Source of the DNA: an uncultured Clostridia bacterium
GTDB lineage: Bacteria > Bacillota > Clostridia > Oscillospirales > Oscillospiraceae
Assembly: GCA_937915065.1 (NCBI GenBank)
Contig: CALDMR010000176.1
Location: 1 to 18,044 of the forward strand
Direction of reading: 5' to 3'
Length of the DNA stretch: 18,044 nt
This document shows, piece after piece, positions 6,505 to 13,681 of this stretch. The notes beneath the pieces were generated by a model. It searched no databases. It was not told the origin of the DNA and saw nothing but the letters and a program-made list of their open reading frames with translations. The position numbers were made by a program, and so were the translations under genes. Each line of letters begins with the position of its first letter. The stretch's first letter is position 1.

Positions 6505-6915
6505 ATGACGATTGCGATGGTTGCCCACGACAGTAAAAAAGAGCTGATGGCCCAGTTTTGCATTGCCTACGAGGGCGTTTTGAGCAAATGCAAGCTGATT
6601 GCCAGCGGCGTGACAGGAAATTGGATCGAGGAACAGACCGGGCTTCGGGTGGATCACTATCTCCCCGGCTCCGAGGGCGGCGTACACCAGATCGCCTCCA
6701 GCGTTTTTTGCCAGGACATTGATATGGTTCTGTTTTTCCGTGATCCGGAGAAGGCCCGGGCCAAGGATCCTGCGGAAACCCATTTGCTGCGCCTGTGCGA
6801 CGAATATATGATCCCCCTGGCCACCAATATCGCCACGGCGGAGGTGCTGATTCACGGCATCGAGCGCCACAGCGTTAACAGCCACACGCTGCAAAGCGAC
6901 ATGGATGTTTGGTAA
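6505..6915 (+). CDS. Methylglyoxal synthase-like protein lacking key catalytic residues
   Basis: This 136-residue protein has the methylglyoxal synthase fold. MgsA converts dihydroxyacetone phosphate to methylglyoxal and phosphate. It aligns without gaps over most of its length to the E. coli enzyme as I remember it: VAHD (6-9, with His8/Asp9 matching His19/Asp20), VTGN (36-39), IDMVLFFRDP (72-81) and IPLATNIATAE (103-113). The catalytic Asp71 of GGDQQ is Val60 here (GGVHQ), His98 is Lys87, and Asp101 is Ala90. The C-terminal tail is also short. The fold is therefore secure, but classical synthase activity is doubtful. The ATG follows AAAGAGGCGG. The next gene starts 12 bases on and encodes an ArsC/Spx-type protein in the same transcript. 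It could be a regulator, a binding protein or a changed enzyme. Confidence 0.85.
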   Translation: MTIAMVAHDSKKELMAQFCIAYEGVLSKCKLIASGVTGNWIEEQTGLRVDHYLPGSEGGVHQIASSVFCQDIDMVLFFRDPEKARAKDPAETHLLRLCDEYMIPLATNIATAEVLIHGIERHSVNSHTLQSDMDVW

Positions 6916-6927
6916 AGGAGCGCAAAG

Positions 6928-7278
6928 ATGGTATTTTTGTGTTATCCCCGGTGCGATACCTGCCGCAAGGCTGAGCGGTGGCTGGAAGAACAGGGCGTGC
7001 CCTATGAAAAACGCATGATCCGGGAGGAGCGGCCCACGGAGGAAGAGCTGCGGGCCTGGCACAGCTGGAGCGGCCTGCCCCTGAAAAAGTTTTTCAACAC
7101 TTCGGGGCAGCAGTATAAAGCCCAGGGACTGAAGGATCGGTTGCCCGCCATGGAAGAAGGGGAGCAGTATGCTCTGCTGGCCTCCGACGGGATGCTGGTC
7201 AAACGCCCGCTGCTGGTGGGCGAGGATTTCGTTCTGGTGGGCTTCAAGGAAGCAGATTGGGCGGAAAAATTGCTGTAA
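6928..7278 (+). CDS. ArsC/Spx-family thioredoxin-fold protein with CXXC
   Basis: This 116-residue protein belongs to the ArsC/Spx/YffB family, often annotated 'arsenate reductase family protein' in Firmicutes. The N-terminus reads CYPRCDTCRKAERWL, with Cys5, Cys9 and Cys12. Cys9-X2-Cys12 sits where Spx and MgsR carry their redox switch, and where ArsC has its single catalytic Cys. The family blocks KFFNTSG (56-62 region), LLASDGMLVKRPLL and VLVGFKEADW are present. No arsenic genes lie nearby, so arsenate reduction is not supported by context. A thiol-redox regulator or a disulfide reductase fits better, but I cannot choose. The ATG follows AAAGGAG and lies 12 bases after the MGS-like stop. 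A terminator follows. Confidence 0.88.
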   Translation: MVFLCYPRCDTCRKAERWLEEQGVPYEKRMIREERPTEEELRAWHSWSGLPLKKFFNTSGQQYKAQGLKDRLPAMEEGEQYALLASDGMLVKRPLLVGEDFVLVGFKEADWAEKLL

Positions 7279-7289
7279 AGCTATGAAAT

Positions 7290-7334
7290 AAGCGCGCTTG
7301 AACCATGGGTTCGGGCGCGCTTGCGTTATTTTTT
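7290..7334 (+). terminator. Intrinsic terminator after the ArsC-like gene
   Basis: A 15-bp stem (7290-7304 with 7308-7322, two G-U pairs) and a three-base loop are followed by GCGTTA and six T (7329-7334). It starts 11 bases after the stop codon. Confidence 0.85.
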
Positions 7335-7353
7335 GAAAAAATTTTGCAAAGGG

Positions 7354-7384
7354 TGTCACAAACGGGGGCTTGCTGCGTTTTACG
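7354..7384 (+). promoter_or_regulatory. Candidate ECF-type promoter of the sigma factor
   Basis: TGTCACA (7354-7360) and CGTTTTACG (7376-7384) are 15 bases apart and lie just upstream of the ribosome site. This resembles ECF promoters, with their AAC/CAC-type -35 and CGT-type -10 boxes, which usually drive their own sigma gene. No good sigma-A alternative is evident here. It is an inference from pattern only. Confidence 0.35.
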
Positions 7385-7404
7385 AGTAGAAGGGAGGCGG
7401 TAGC

Positions 7405-7890
7405 GTGGAGCGGGCAGAATTCGCGGAAGCCTATGAGCGGTGGTACAGGCCCTTGCTGCTGTATGCCTATGCTCTGGCGCGCCGGTGGGATCTGGCGGAA
7501 GACCTGGTGCAAAGCGCCTTTACAAAAGCGCTGCTGTCCTACCGGGGCGAGGCGATTTCCCTGCGGGCCTGGCTGATCCGGGTGCTGCGCAACGAATTTC
7601 TCAGCCTGTGCCGCAGAGACGCCCGGCTGGCAGAGGGCGGGGATTCGGAAACGCCCGGCGGAGAAGATCCCCTGGAGCAGGTGCTGCGGCAGGAAGAGCA
7701 GCGGCGGGTGTATGGGGCGGTGCTGGCTTTGCCGGAGCGGTACCGGGAGGTGCTGCTGCAAAGCGTGGTGACCGGACTGAGCGACCGGGAGATGGCCGCC
7801 CTTTGGAATACCACCGAGGAAAACATTCGGAAAATCCGCTCCCGGGCCCGGGAGAAGATCAGGAAACAAATGGAGGAGGGAGAGGCATGA
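7405..7890 (+). CDS. ECF-type RNA polymerase sigma factor
   Basis: This 161-residue sigma-70 family protein has only regions 2 and 4, the ECF layout. Region 2 spans about residues 8-70, with the core-binding stretch WDLAEDLVQSAFTKAL and the -10 contact segment AWLIRVLRNEFLSLCRR. Region 4 spans about 100-155, with LPERYREVLLQSVV and the helix-turn-helix GLSDREMAALWNTTEENIRK. The start is a GTG at 7405 preceded by AGGGAGGCGG. The stop overlaps the next ATG as ATGA, which ties its synthesis to that of the putative anti-sigma factor. The inducing signal is unknown; the regulon probably includes this operon. Confidence 0.93.
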   Translation: MERAEFAEAYERWYRPLLLYAYALARRWDLAEDLVQSAFTKALLSYRGEAISLRAWLIRVLRNEFLSLCRRDARLAEGGDSETPGGEDPLEQVLRQEEQRRVYGAVLALPERYREVLLQSVVTGLSDREMAALWNTTEENIRKIRSRAREKIRKQMEEGEA

Positions 7891-8915
7891 AAAAACTGGA
7901 ACCATGGGAGCAGGCGCTGCAGGAACTGGGCCTGCCGGAAGCGGAAGAGAGCGCAGCCGAGCGGGAAAAGCGGGAGGCGGAGTTTGCAAAGGCCCTGGAA
8001 AAAACCATCGACCGGCGCATCCGCCGGATCTGCCTGAAAACCGTGGCCGTGATGGCTGCGGTGGCAGCGGTGATTTTTCTGGGCATCAGCCCGCTGATGA
8101 ATGTGCTGTGCCCCGCGCCGGAGCATCTGCGCGGCAGCGGCATTTCGCTGACCAACTATCTGCGGACTTACTATGAAACCGTGCAGCCCTATACGGAAAT
8201 TTTGGAAATGCCTGTGGCGGTGCACCGGAAGGGCTTTGGCCGCTATACGGTGGAATTTCAGTGCCTGGATCTGCGGAACGATCTGGTTGTGGGCGAGAGC
8301 AACGCCGCGCTGGACTTTGCCTATGGCAATTACCGGATCACCGACGGCCCCCGGGAAGTGCGGACGATAGTGCTGAACCGGTTTGGTACGGAGGGCGATC
8401 CGGCAGCGGAGGTGAAGCGGGTGATGGAGCAGTTGCGGGCCTTGCCTCCTTCGGCCTGCGTCTACCTGTCTGTGCAGACGAAAGAGCCGGTGGCGGTGGC
8501 GCAGCTGCGGCAGGAGGATCTTTTTGTGGACTGGGTGGAAATTGACAGCGACAGCCAATGGAAGGGCGGCCTGATTCTGAATCAGTGCACCTCTGTGTCC
8601 GGTGAGGATTGGCGGCAGGACATGGATGAGGAACAGCTGCGCCGCCAATATCTGGAGAATCTGGAACTGCTGATGGCAGAGCCGCGGCTGGTGGCGGATC
8701 TGACCTTCTCTGTGCCTGCGGAAAACAATCTGGGCGGTGCAATCCTGTGTGATGGAAAGAGGGTGCTCCAGGAAACCTATGACGCGGTGGCCGCTGCGGA
8801 AGGGCCGCTGATGACGCGCCGCTTCTGCATCTCCGGCCATCGGGATCAGATTTTGCGTTATCTGGAAAAAACAGAATTAACGGGACTTTGCACGGAAGAA
8901 GTCACATTGTTTTAA
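7887..8915 (+). CDS. Putative membrane-anchored anti-sigma factor
   Basis: This 342-residue single-pass membrane protein is likely to hold the ECF sigma factor at the membrane. Residues 1-48 form a charged cytoplasmic segment rich in Glu, Lys and Arg. One strong transmembrane helix follows at about 51-73 (VAVMAAVAAVIFLGI). The remaining 265 residues would face outside. The outer part, with YLRTYYETVQPYTEI and later YLSVQTKEPVAVAQL, resembles the two-part 'sigma factor regulator' (Sigma_reg_N and Sigma_reg_C) arrangement, although I name that from memory and it needs a profile search. The ATG at 7887 follows GGAGGAGGGAGAGG and overlaps the sigma stop. No protease site or zinc anti-sigma HXXXCXXC motif is seen. 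A bidirectional terminator follows. Confidence 0.78.
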   Translation: MKKLEPWEQALQELGLPEAEESAAEREKREAEFAKALEKTIDRRIRRICLKTVAVMAAVAAVIFLGISPLMNVLCPAPEHLRGSGISLTNYLRTYYETVQPYTEILEMPVAVHRKGFGRYTVEFQCLDLRNDLVVGESNAALDFAYGNYRITDGPREVRTIVLNRFGTEGDPAAEVKRVMEQLRALPPSACVYLSVQTKEPVAVAQLRQEDLFVDWVEIDSDSQWKGGLILNQCTSVSGEDWRQDMDEEQLRRQYLENLELLMAEPRLVADLTFSVPAENNLGGAILCDGKRVLQETYDAVAAAEGPLMTRRFCISGHRDQILRYLEKTELTGLCTEEVTLF

Positions 8916-8924
8916 GGGCTCAAA

Positions 8925-8958
8925 AAAGGCCCCGGCTCCTGGAGGAGCCGGGGCCTTT
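8925..8958. terminator. Bidirectional terminator between the anti-sigma gene and araB
   Basis: A perfect 15-bp stem (8925-8939 with 8944-8958) has a four-base loop. A run of six A on the left (8922-8927) serves the minus strand and three T on the right serve the plus strand. Two convergent genes meet here. Confidence 0.88.
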
Positions 8959-8962
8959 ATAA

Positions 8963-10636
8963 TTATGCCTGGTTTTTGCAGCGGATGCGCAGGGCTTTGA
9001 GGTGCTTCATCACATCGCTGCCGCCCCGGCCGAAATAATCGTGGAGGGCGCTGTATTCCTGGTACAGGGTTTCGTACACGGCGGCATTTTCGGGGATGGG
9101 GGCGTAGAACGCATCTTTCTGCCGGCCCATCACGGCGGCGGCCTCGGTCACGGAATCATAGCCGCCCGCAGCTTTTCCGGCGGCCGCTGCGGCGAAGCAG
9201 GCAGCGCCCAGGGCGCCGCCCTGTTTCCCATCGGCAATGTAAACGGGCATGTTCAGCACATCGGCGTAGATCTGCATGGCCATGGCGTTTTTCTGGCTGA
9301 TGCCGCCGGTGGCCACAAATTTGGTGACGGGCACGCCGTGGCGGATAAAGTTTTCCACGATCATGCGGGTGCCGTAGGCGGTGGCTTCGATCAGGGCACG
9401 GTACATCTCTTCGGGGCGGGTGGCCAGGGTCATGCCCAGCATCAGCCCTGTCAGGTCGAAATCTACCAATACGCTGCGGTTGCCGTTCCACCAGTCCAGG
9501 GCCAGCAGGCCGCTTTCGCCGGGGCGCAGCGGTTCTGCCAGCTCGGTCAGATAGGCGTGGAGATTTTTTCCCTGGGCGGCGGCCGCTTCCTGGTAGGAAG
9601 GGGGGCAGCAGTGTTCCACAAACCAGGCGAAGTGGTCGCCCACGCAGGACTGGCCCGCTTCATAGGCATAGTAGCCGGGATACACGCCGCCGTCTACCAC
9701 GCCGCACATGCCGGGCACCAGGCATTCCTTGTCCGAAAGCAGGATGTCGCAGGTGGAGGTGCCCATAATGGCCAGCAGCTGGCCGGGGCCGGTGATGCCG
9801 GCGGAGGGCATGGCCGCATGGGCGTCGATAATGGAGGCGGCCACGGGGGTGCCGGCCTTCAAGCCGGTGCGGGCAGCCATCTCTTCGGTGATGCCGCCCA
9901 CGGTTTTGCCCAGGGGGGCGATGGGGAAGTTCAGTTTTTCCGACACATAGTTTTCAAGGTGCGGATCCAGGGCTTTGAAGAAGTCTGCGGAGGGATAGCC
10001 CTCGGCGGCGCTCCAGGTGCCCTTATAGCCCGCGGCGCAGGTGTTCTTGTTGAGCGTGCCCGTCAGCTGCCACACGATCCAGTCGCCCCCCTCGACGATG
10101 TGGTCGGCGGCGGCGTAAACCTCGGGGTTTTCGTCCAGGATCTGCCAGATCTTGGGGATCTCCCATTCGCTGGAGATCTTGCCGCCATAACGCCGGAGGA
10201 AGGTTTCGCCCCGGGCCTCCGCGATTTCGTTGAGGCGGGTGGCGTATTTCTGGGCGGCATGGTGCTTCCACAGCTTCACATAGGCGTTGGGCGTGGAGCG
10301 GAATTCCGGCAGGCAGCACAGGGGCGTGCCGTCCCGTTTCACCGGCAGAATGGTGCAGGCGGTAAAATCTGTGCCCACGGCGATGATGTCGGCGGGATCG
10401 ACGCCGCTGTCCCGGAGCACGGCGGGGATGGTGGTATAAAGCACCTCCAGATAATCCCGGGGGTCCTGCAGGGCCCAGTCCTGCTCCAGGGGCGTGCCGT
10501 CGGGCAGGGCGGAGTCCATCACTGCGTGGGGGTAGTCCAGGGTGCTTTCGGCCACGACCGCGCCGGTGTCGCAGCAGACCAGCACCGTGCGGCCTGACAG
10601 GGAGCCGTAATCAATACCAATGGTATAATGACTCAT
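8963..10636 (-). CDS. araB: L-ribulokinase
   Basis: This 557-residue FGGY-family kinase phosphorylates L-ribulose to L-ribulose 5-phosphate in L-arabinose catabolism. The N-terminal phosphate loop is GIDYGSLSGRTVLV. Characteristic ribulokinase blocks include DFTACTILPV, YVKLWKHHAAQK, RYGGKISSEW, GTSTCDILL, YEAGQSCVGDHFAWFV and LLALDWWNGNRS. Length and these blocks match Bacillus AraB closely as I remember it. The ATG at 10636 is preceded by GAAAGGGG; the open frame continues far upstream but without a start signal. It is transcribed away from the carbohydrate operon at 11000, across a shared control region. araA and araD are not in the window, so arabinose use cannot be confirmed. Confidence 0.95.
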   Translation of the reverse strand: MSHYTIGIDYGSLSGRTVLVCCDTGAVVAESTLDYPHAVMDSALPDGTPLEQDWALQDPRDYLEVLYTTIPAVLRDSGVDPADIIAVGTDFTACTILPVKRDGTPLCCLPEFRSTPNAYVKLWKHHAAQKYATRLNEIAEARGETFLRRYGGKISSEWEIPKIWQILDENPEVYAAADHIVEGGDWIVWQLTGTLNKNTCAAGYKGTWSAAEGYPSADFFKALDPHLENYVSEKLNFPIAPLGKTVGGITEEMAARTGLKAGTPVAASIIDAHAAMPSAGITGPGQLLAIMGTSTCDILLSDKECLVPGMCGVVDGGVYPGYYAYEAGQSCVGDHFAWFVEHCCPPSYQEAAAAQGKNLHAYLTELAEPLRPGESGLLALDWWNGNRSVLVDFDLTGLMLGMTLATRPEEMYRALIEATAYGTRMIVENFIRHGVPVTKFVATGGISQKNAMAMQIYADVLNMPVYIADGKQGGALGAACFAAAAAGKAAGGYDSVTEAAAVMGRQKDAFYAPIPENAAVYETLYQEYSALHDYFGRGGSDVMKHLKALRIRCKNQA

Positions 10637-10678
10637 AAAAGAGATCCCCTTTCTTGCTTTTTTGGTGGTTCTGACAGT

Positions 10679-10707
10679 ATCATACTGAAAAATTTCGGCA
10701 AAATCAA
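10679..10707 (-). promoter_or_regulatory. Sigma-A promoter of araB
   Basis: On the minus strand TTGATT (10707-10702) and TATGAT (10684-10679) are separated by exactly 17 bases. The araB ATG is about 42 bases downstream of the -10 box. Confidence 0.78.
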
Positions 10708-10730
10708 GGCGGAGGCACAAAAACGCCTGG

Positions 10731-10763
10731 ATTGTACACAAAGTGAACACGTTTGCTTGCAAA
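10731..10763. promoter_or_regulatory. Candidate operator cluster upstream of araB
   Basis: Two overlapping dyads sit 24-56 bases upstream of the araB -35 box: an imperfect 18-bp palindrome at 10741-10758 (AAGTGAAC, AC, GTTTGCTT; 6 of 8 arm positions match) and TTTGC-TT-GCAAA at 10752-10763. TTGTACACAA at 10732-10741 adds another near-palindrome of the kind seen in AraR-type sites. No regulator gene is in the window. Confidence 0.35.
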
Positions 10764-10916
10764 TTACGGACGCACGGCGGGACTTTGGTCGAATGTGACA
10801 AACAAGCTTCCGGGGAGTTTTTTGAGGTTTGGCAAAATGCACGGTAAAAGCATGCCGCTTGTGTGCAAATGCGACAAAAAAGGAGGGAGAAAATTTGTTT
10901 ACTTGTGGAATTTTCC

Positions 10917-10945
10917 TTGACATTGGAGCACGAATATTTTACTAT
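10917..10945 (+). promoter_or_regulatory. Promoter of the carbohydrate transport/kinase operon
   Basis: A perfect TTGACA (10917-10922) is followed after 17 bases by TACTAT (10940-10945); TATAAA at 10943-10948 is an alternative with a longer spacer. The binding-protein ATG lies 54 bases downstream of the -10 box. Confidence 0.65.
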
Positions 10946-10999
10946 AAAACTACGGTTGGAAGACCGAATACAATCAGATGAAGAGAGGACCTGATTACA

Positions 11000-12049
11000 A
11001 TGAAGAACGGTAAGAGAATCTTCGCTCTGGCGACTGCTACTCTGATGACCGCTACCCTGTTTGCAGGCTGCGGCCCCAAGGAGCCCGCACCCTCCGGCAG
11101 CGGAGACGGCGATGCTGAAGCTACCAACTACAAGATTGCTGTTGTACCGAAGATGACCAGTATCGGCTGGTTCGAGCGCATGGAAGAGGGCGTGAAGGCC
11201 TATAATGCTGATAATGGCACCAACTATGAGTACCTGGGTTCTGCCGAGGGCGCTGACCAGGCTTCCTATGTGGAAGGCCTGCTGGGCGAAGATTGGGACG
11301 CTATCTGCGTTGTGCCCTTCGACTCCGAGTCCCTGGCTCCCGTGCTGAAGAAGGCCAAGGATGCCGGCGTGGTCGTGATTACCCACGAGGCTGCTTCCAT
11401 GGATCCCCAGTACTTCGATTATGACATTGAAGCCTTTGTCAACGCTGACTACGGCACCAACTTTGCTAAGCAGCTGATCGAGCTGACCGGCGGCGAAGGC
11501 AAGTATGTCCAGTTCGTCGGCGACCTGAGCTCCGTGTCCCACAACCAGTGGTGCGATGCTGCTGACGCTGAGTTCGCAGCCAACAGCAACATGGAGAAGC
11601 TGGGCCGCTTCGAGACCAAGGACGATGCAACTGCCGCATACAACAAGACCAAGGAACTGCTGCAGGCCAACCCCGACATCACCGCTATTGAAGGCAGCGC
11701 CTCCACCGACGTTCTGGGCGCAGCTCAGGCAGTGGAAGAGCTGGGCATGGCTGGCAAGGTGCACATCGTTGGTACCTCCATGGCCACCATCTGCGGTGAC
11801 TATGTTACCTCCGGCACCATCGCTTCCTTCTCCGTGTGGGATCCTGCTGAGGCTGGCAAGGCTATGATCGAGCTGGCAATCGCTGTTCTGGATGCCCGCG
11901 CAGCTGGCGGCGAGCTGGATGTGGCAGCTACTTCTCTGAATGCAGCTGGTTATGAGACCCTGACTGCTGACGAGGCTGCTCCCACTGTTCTGTACGGCAA
12001 CGCTCGTGTTGACGTCAACAAGGACAACATGGCTGACTACAACTTCTAA
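11000..12049 (+). CDS. Carbohydrate ABC transporter, substrate-binding lipoprotein
   Basis: This 349-residue extracellular lipoprotein is of the Periplasmic_binding_4 (sugar-binding, RhaS/LsrB-like) type and captures the sugar for the importer downstream. The signal peptide (MKNGKRIFALAT) leads to a lipobox LFAGC with Cys at residue 24. A short Pro/Ser/Gly linker follows, then the domain starts at NYKIAVVPKM. Family features include IGWFERMEEGVKAYN, the repeated hinge-type strands AICVVPFDSESLAPVLKKA and GVVVITHEA, and a late GTSMATICGDYV. The ATG follows AGAGAGGAC. The gene uses the optimal codons expected of a highly expressed protein. A strong hairpin separates it from the ATPase gene. The ligand is unknown; relatives bind rhamnose, autoinducer-2, pentoses or polyols. 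Confidence 0.92.
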   Translation: MKNGKRIFALATATLMTATLFAGCGPKEPAPSGSGDGDAEATNYKIAVVPKMTSIGWFERMEEGVKAYNADNGTNYEYLGSAEGADQASYVEGLLGEDWDAICVVPFDSESLAPVLKKAKDAGVVVITHEAASMDPQYFDYDIEAFVNADYGTNFAKQLIELTGGEGKYVQFVGDLSSVSHNQWCDAADAEFAANSNMEKLGRFETKDDATAAYNKTKELLQANPDITAIEGSASTDVLGAAQAVEELGMAGKVHIVGTSMATICGDYVTSGTIASFSVWDPAEAGKAMIELAIAVLDARAAGGELDVAATSLNAAGYETLTADEAAPTVLYGNARVDVNKDNMADYNF

Positions 12050-12091
12050 TTGCCGAAATACGATCAATTGAACAATACTTAAGCGGATGCA

Positions 12092-12128
12092 AAACCCCCA
12101 TGCGGCGGCATACGCCGCATGGGGGTTT
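12092..12128 (+). terminator. Hairpin between binding-protein and ATPase genes
   Basis: A perfect 16-bp GC-rich stem (12092-12107 with 12113-12128) and a five-base loop lie 42 bases after the binding-protein stop. Only three T follow, so it is a weak terminator, or an mRNA-stabilising 3' end after cleavage. Either would raise binding-protein output over the other components. Confidence 0.7.
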
Positions 12129-12175
12129 GCACAAATCGAGAGTACGATTATATAGGGAAAACGGGGGCCGGTACC

Positions 12176-13681
12176 ATGTCTGATGAAGTCTTTTTGAAAC
12201 TGGAAGGTATCAAAAAATCGTTCGGCGGCGTCCATGCGCTGAAGGGGGTCGACCTTGAGATCAAAAAGGGAGAGATTCATTGCCTGGCTGGTGAAAACGG
12301 CTGCGGCAAGTCCACCCTGATCAAGGCCATTTCAGGCGTTCACAACGCCGACGAAGGAACCATCTGGATCGATGGAGAAAAAGTAGAAAATATGAAGCCC
12401 ATGGATGCGATCAATCGCGGTATCCAGGTCATTTACCAGGATTTCGCGGTGTTTCCCAACCTGACGGTGGCGGAAAATATCGCACTGAACGGCGAATTGA
12501 AAAATAAAACAAAAGTTGTAAATTGGAAAGAAATACGCGAAACAGCGAAAAAAGCCATGGCCCAGGTCGGCGCCGATATCGACCTGGACGTGAAACTGGA
12601 GCGCTTGAGCGTGGCTAATAAACAGATGGTGGCGATCTGCCGCGCCATCATCAACGATGCAAAACTGCTGATTTTGGACGAGCCCACCACGGCGCTGACG
12701 GCCCGCGAAGTGGAAAAGCTGTGGGATATTGTGCGCTCTCTGAAGGACAAGGGCATTGCGGTGATGATCGTGAACCACAAGCTGGACGAGATTTACCGCA
12801 TCGCAGATCGGCTGACCATTCTGCGCAACGGCGCTTATGTGTCCAGTGGCCCCATCAGCGAGTATGACCAGGCAAGATTTACCCGCGATATGACGGGACA
12901 TGATGTGACCGATGAAAAATACACCCCTGAGCCCTCGGATGAGGAGATCCTGCGGGTGGAGCATCTCTCCCGCAAGGGTTCTTTCGAGGATGTGTCGTTT
13001 ACCCTTAATAAGGGCGATGTGCTGGGGCTGACCGGCTTGCTGGGCTCCGGCCGCGGCGAGATCGGCGAGGCGCTGTTCGGTATTGCGCCGGCGGAGAGCG
13101 GCACAATCGTGCTCAACGGCAAGGAGATCCATGTGAAAAGCGTGGCTGACGCCATTGCCAACGAGATCGGGTATGTGCCGGAGGACCGCTTGACGCAGGG
13201 CCTGTTTATGGATCGCTCCATTCAGGACAATACCATTGCGTCTTCTATCCGCAGCTATATGAAGGGCGGAAAGCTGGACGAGCAGGGAATGGAGGCGGCG
13301 ACGAACCGCTGGATCCAGGACATCGGCATTGTGGCGCCGTCGCCCAAGCCGGCGGTGCGCACCCTGTCCGGCGGTAACGCGCAAAAGGTCGTCATTGCCA
13401 AGTGGCTGAACACTTCCCCCAAACTGTTTATTCTGGATGGGCCCACCGTGGGCGTGGATATCGGTGCTAAGGCGGAAATCCATGCGATCCTGCACGATCT
13501 GGCCCAACAGGGTATCGGCATCATTGTTATTTCCGACGATCTGCCCGAACTGGTGCAGAACTGCAACAAGATCGTCGTGATGCGCGACGGAAAGGTCGTG
13601 GCTTCGATCGACAACAGCATCGACGAGATCTCCTTGTCGAATATTCTGGTCGGTGCAGATGAAGGAGGGGAAGCCGAATGA
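12176..13681 (+). CDS. Carbohydrate ABC transporter, double ATP-binding protein (RbsA type)
   Basis: This 501-residue protein has two fused nucleotide-binding domains that drive sugar import. Domain 1 has Walker A GENGCGKST (39-47), a relaxed signature LSVANKQMV and Walker B LLILDEPTTAL. Domain 2 begins near residue 258 and, as usual for the RbsA group, has a degenerate P-loop (GLLGSGRGEIGEALFG) but an intact signature LSGGNAQKV. Its Walker B reads LFILDGPTVGVD: Gly422 replaces the catalytic Glu, so domain 2 should not hydrolyse ATP. The ATG at 12176 is chosen because the family's sequence begins there; an upstream ATG at 12119 lies inside the hairpin. The ribosome site (GGGGG) is weak. The stop overlaps the permease start as ATGA. 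Confidence 0.93.
   Translation: MSDEVFLKLEGIKKSFGGVHALKGVDLEIKKGEIHCLAGENGCGKSTLIKAISGVHNADEGTIWIDGEKVENMKPMDAINRGIQVIYQDFAVFPNLTVAENIALNGELKNKTKVVNWKEIRETAKKAMAQVGADIDLDVKLERLSVANKQMVAICRAIINDAKLLILDEPTTALTAREVEKLWDIVRSLKDKGIAVMIVNHKLDEIYRIADRLTILRNGAYVSSGPISEYDQARFTRDMTGHDVTDEKYTPEPSDEEILRVEHLSRKGSFEDVSFTLNKGDVLGLTGLLGSGRGEIGEALFGIAPAESGTIVLNGKEIHVKSVADAIANEIGYVPEDRLTQGLFMDRSIQDNTIASSIRSYMKGGKLDEQGMEAATNRWIQDIGIVAPSPKPAVRTLSGGNAQKVVIAKWLNTSPKLFILDGPTVGVDIGAKAEIHAILHDLAQQGIGIIVISDDLPELVQNCNKIVVMRDGKVVASIDNSIDEISLSNILVGADEGGEAE

Larger units (their letters stand above)
10637..10999. other. Divergent control region between araB and the carbohydrate operon
   Basis: This 363-base non-coding stretch holds a promoter for each side (10707-10679 minus, 10917-10945 plus) and about 210 bases between them that are rich in short repeats such as TTTGC/GCAAA, TGTGACAAAC and TGTGCAAATGCGACAAA. 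I find no coding sequence with a ribosome site and no tRNA or riboswitch. It is a good place for a sugar-responsive repressor or catabolite control, but no site matches the cre consensus convincingly. Confidence 0.6.

Noticed and set aside
6928..7278. Arsenate resistance gene (arsC)
   Set aside because: The family match is real, but there are no arsR, arsB or acr genes nearby and the CXXC pattern is closer to Spx/MgsR and related redox proteins.
6439..7989. 516-codon minus-strand open frame opposite the MGS-like, ArsC-like and sigma genes
   Set aside because: It crosses two terminators and a promoter, and shows no domain pattern.
9002..10597. 531-codon plus-strand open frame opposite araB
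   Set aside because: Antisense shadow with His/Gly-rich composition and no ribosome site.
10741..10868. Catabolite-responsive elements (cre) among the repeats of the divergent region
   Set aside because: The best candidates (around 10743 and 10863) miss several conserved positions of the cre consensus.
10637..12280. Upstream extension of the araB frame (open for over 1,100 codons on the minus strand)
   Set aside because: It runs antisense through the binding-protein gene, has no ribosome site, and family similarity begins only at the ATG at 10636.
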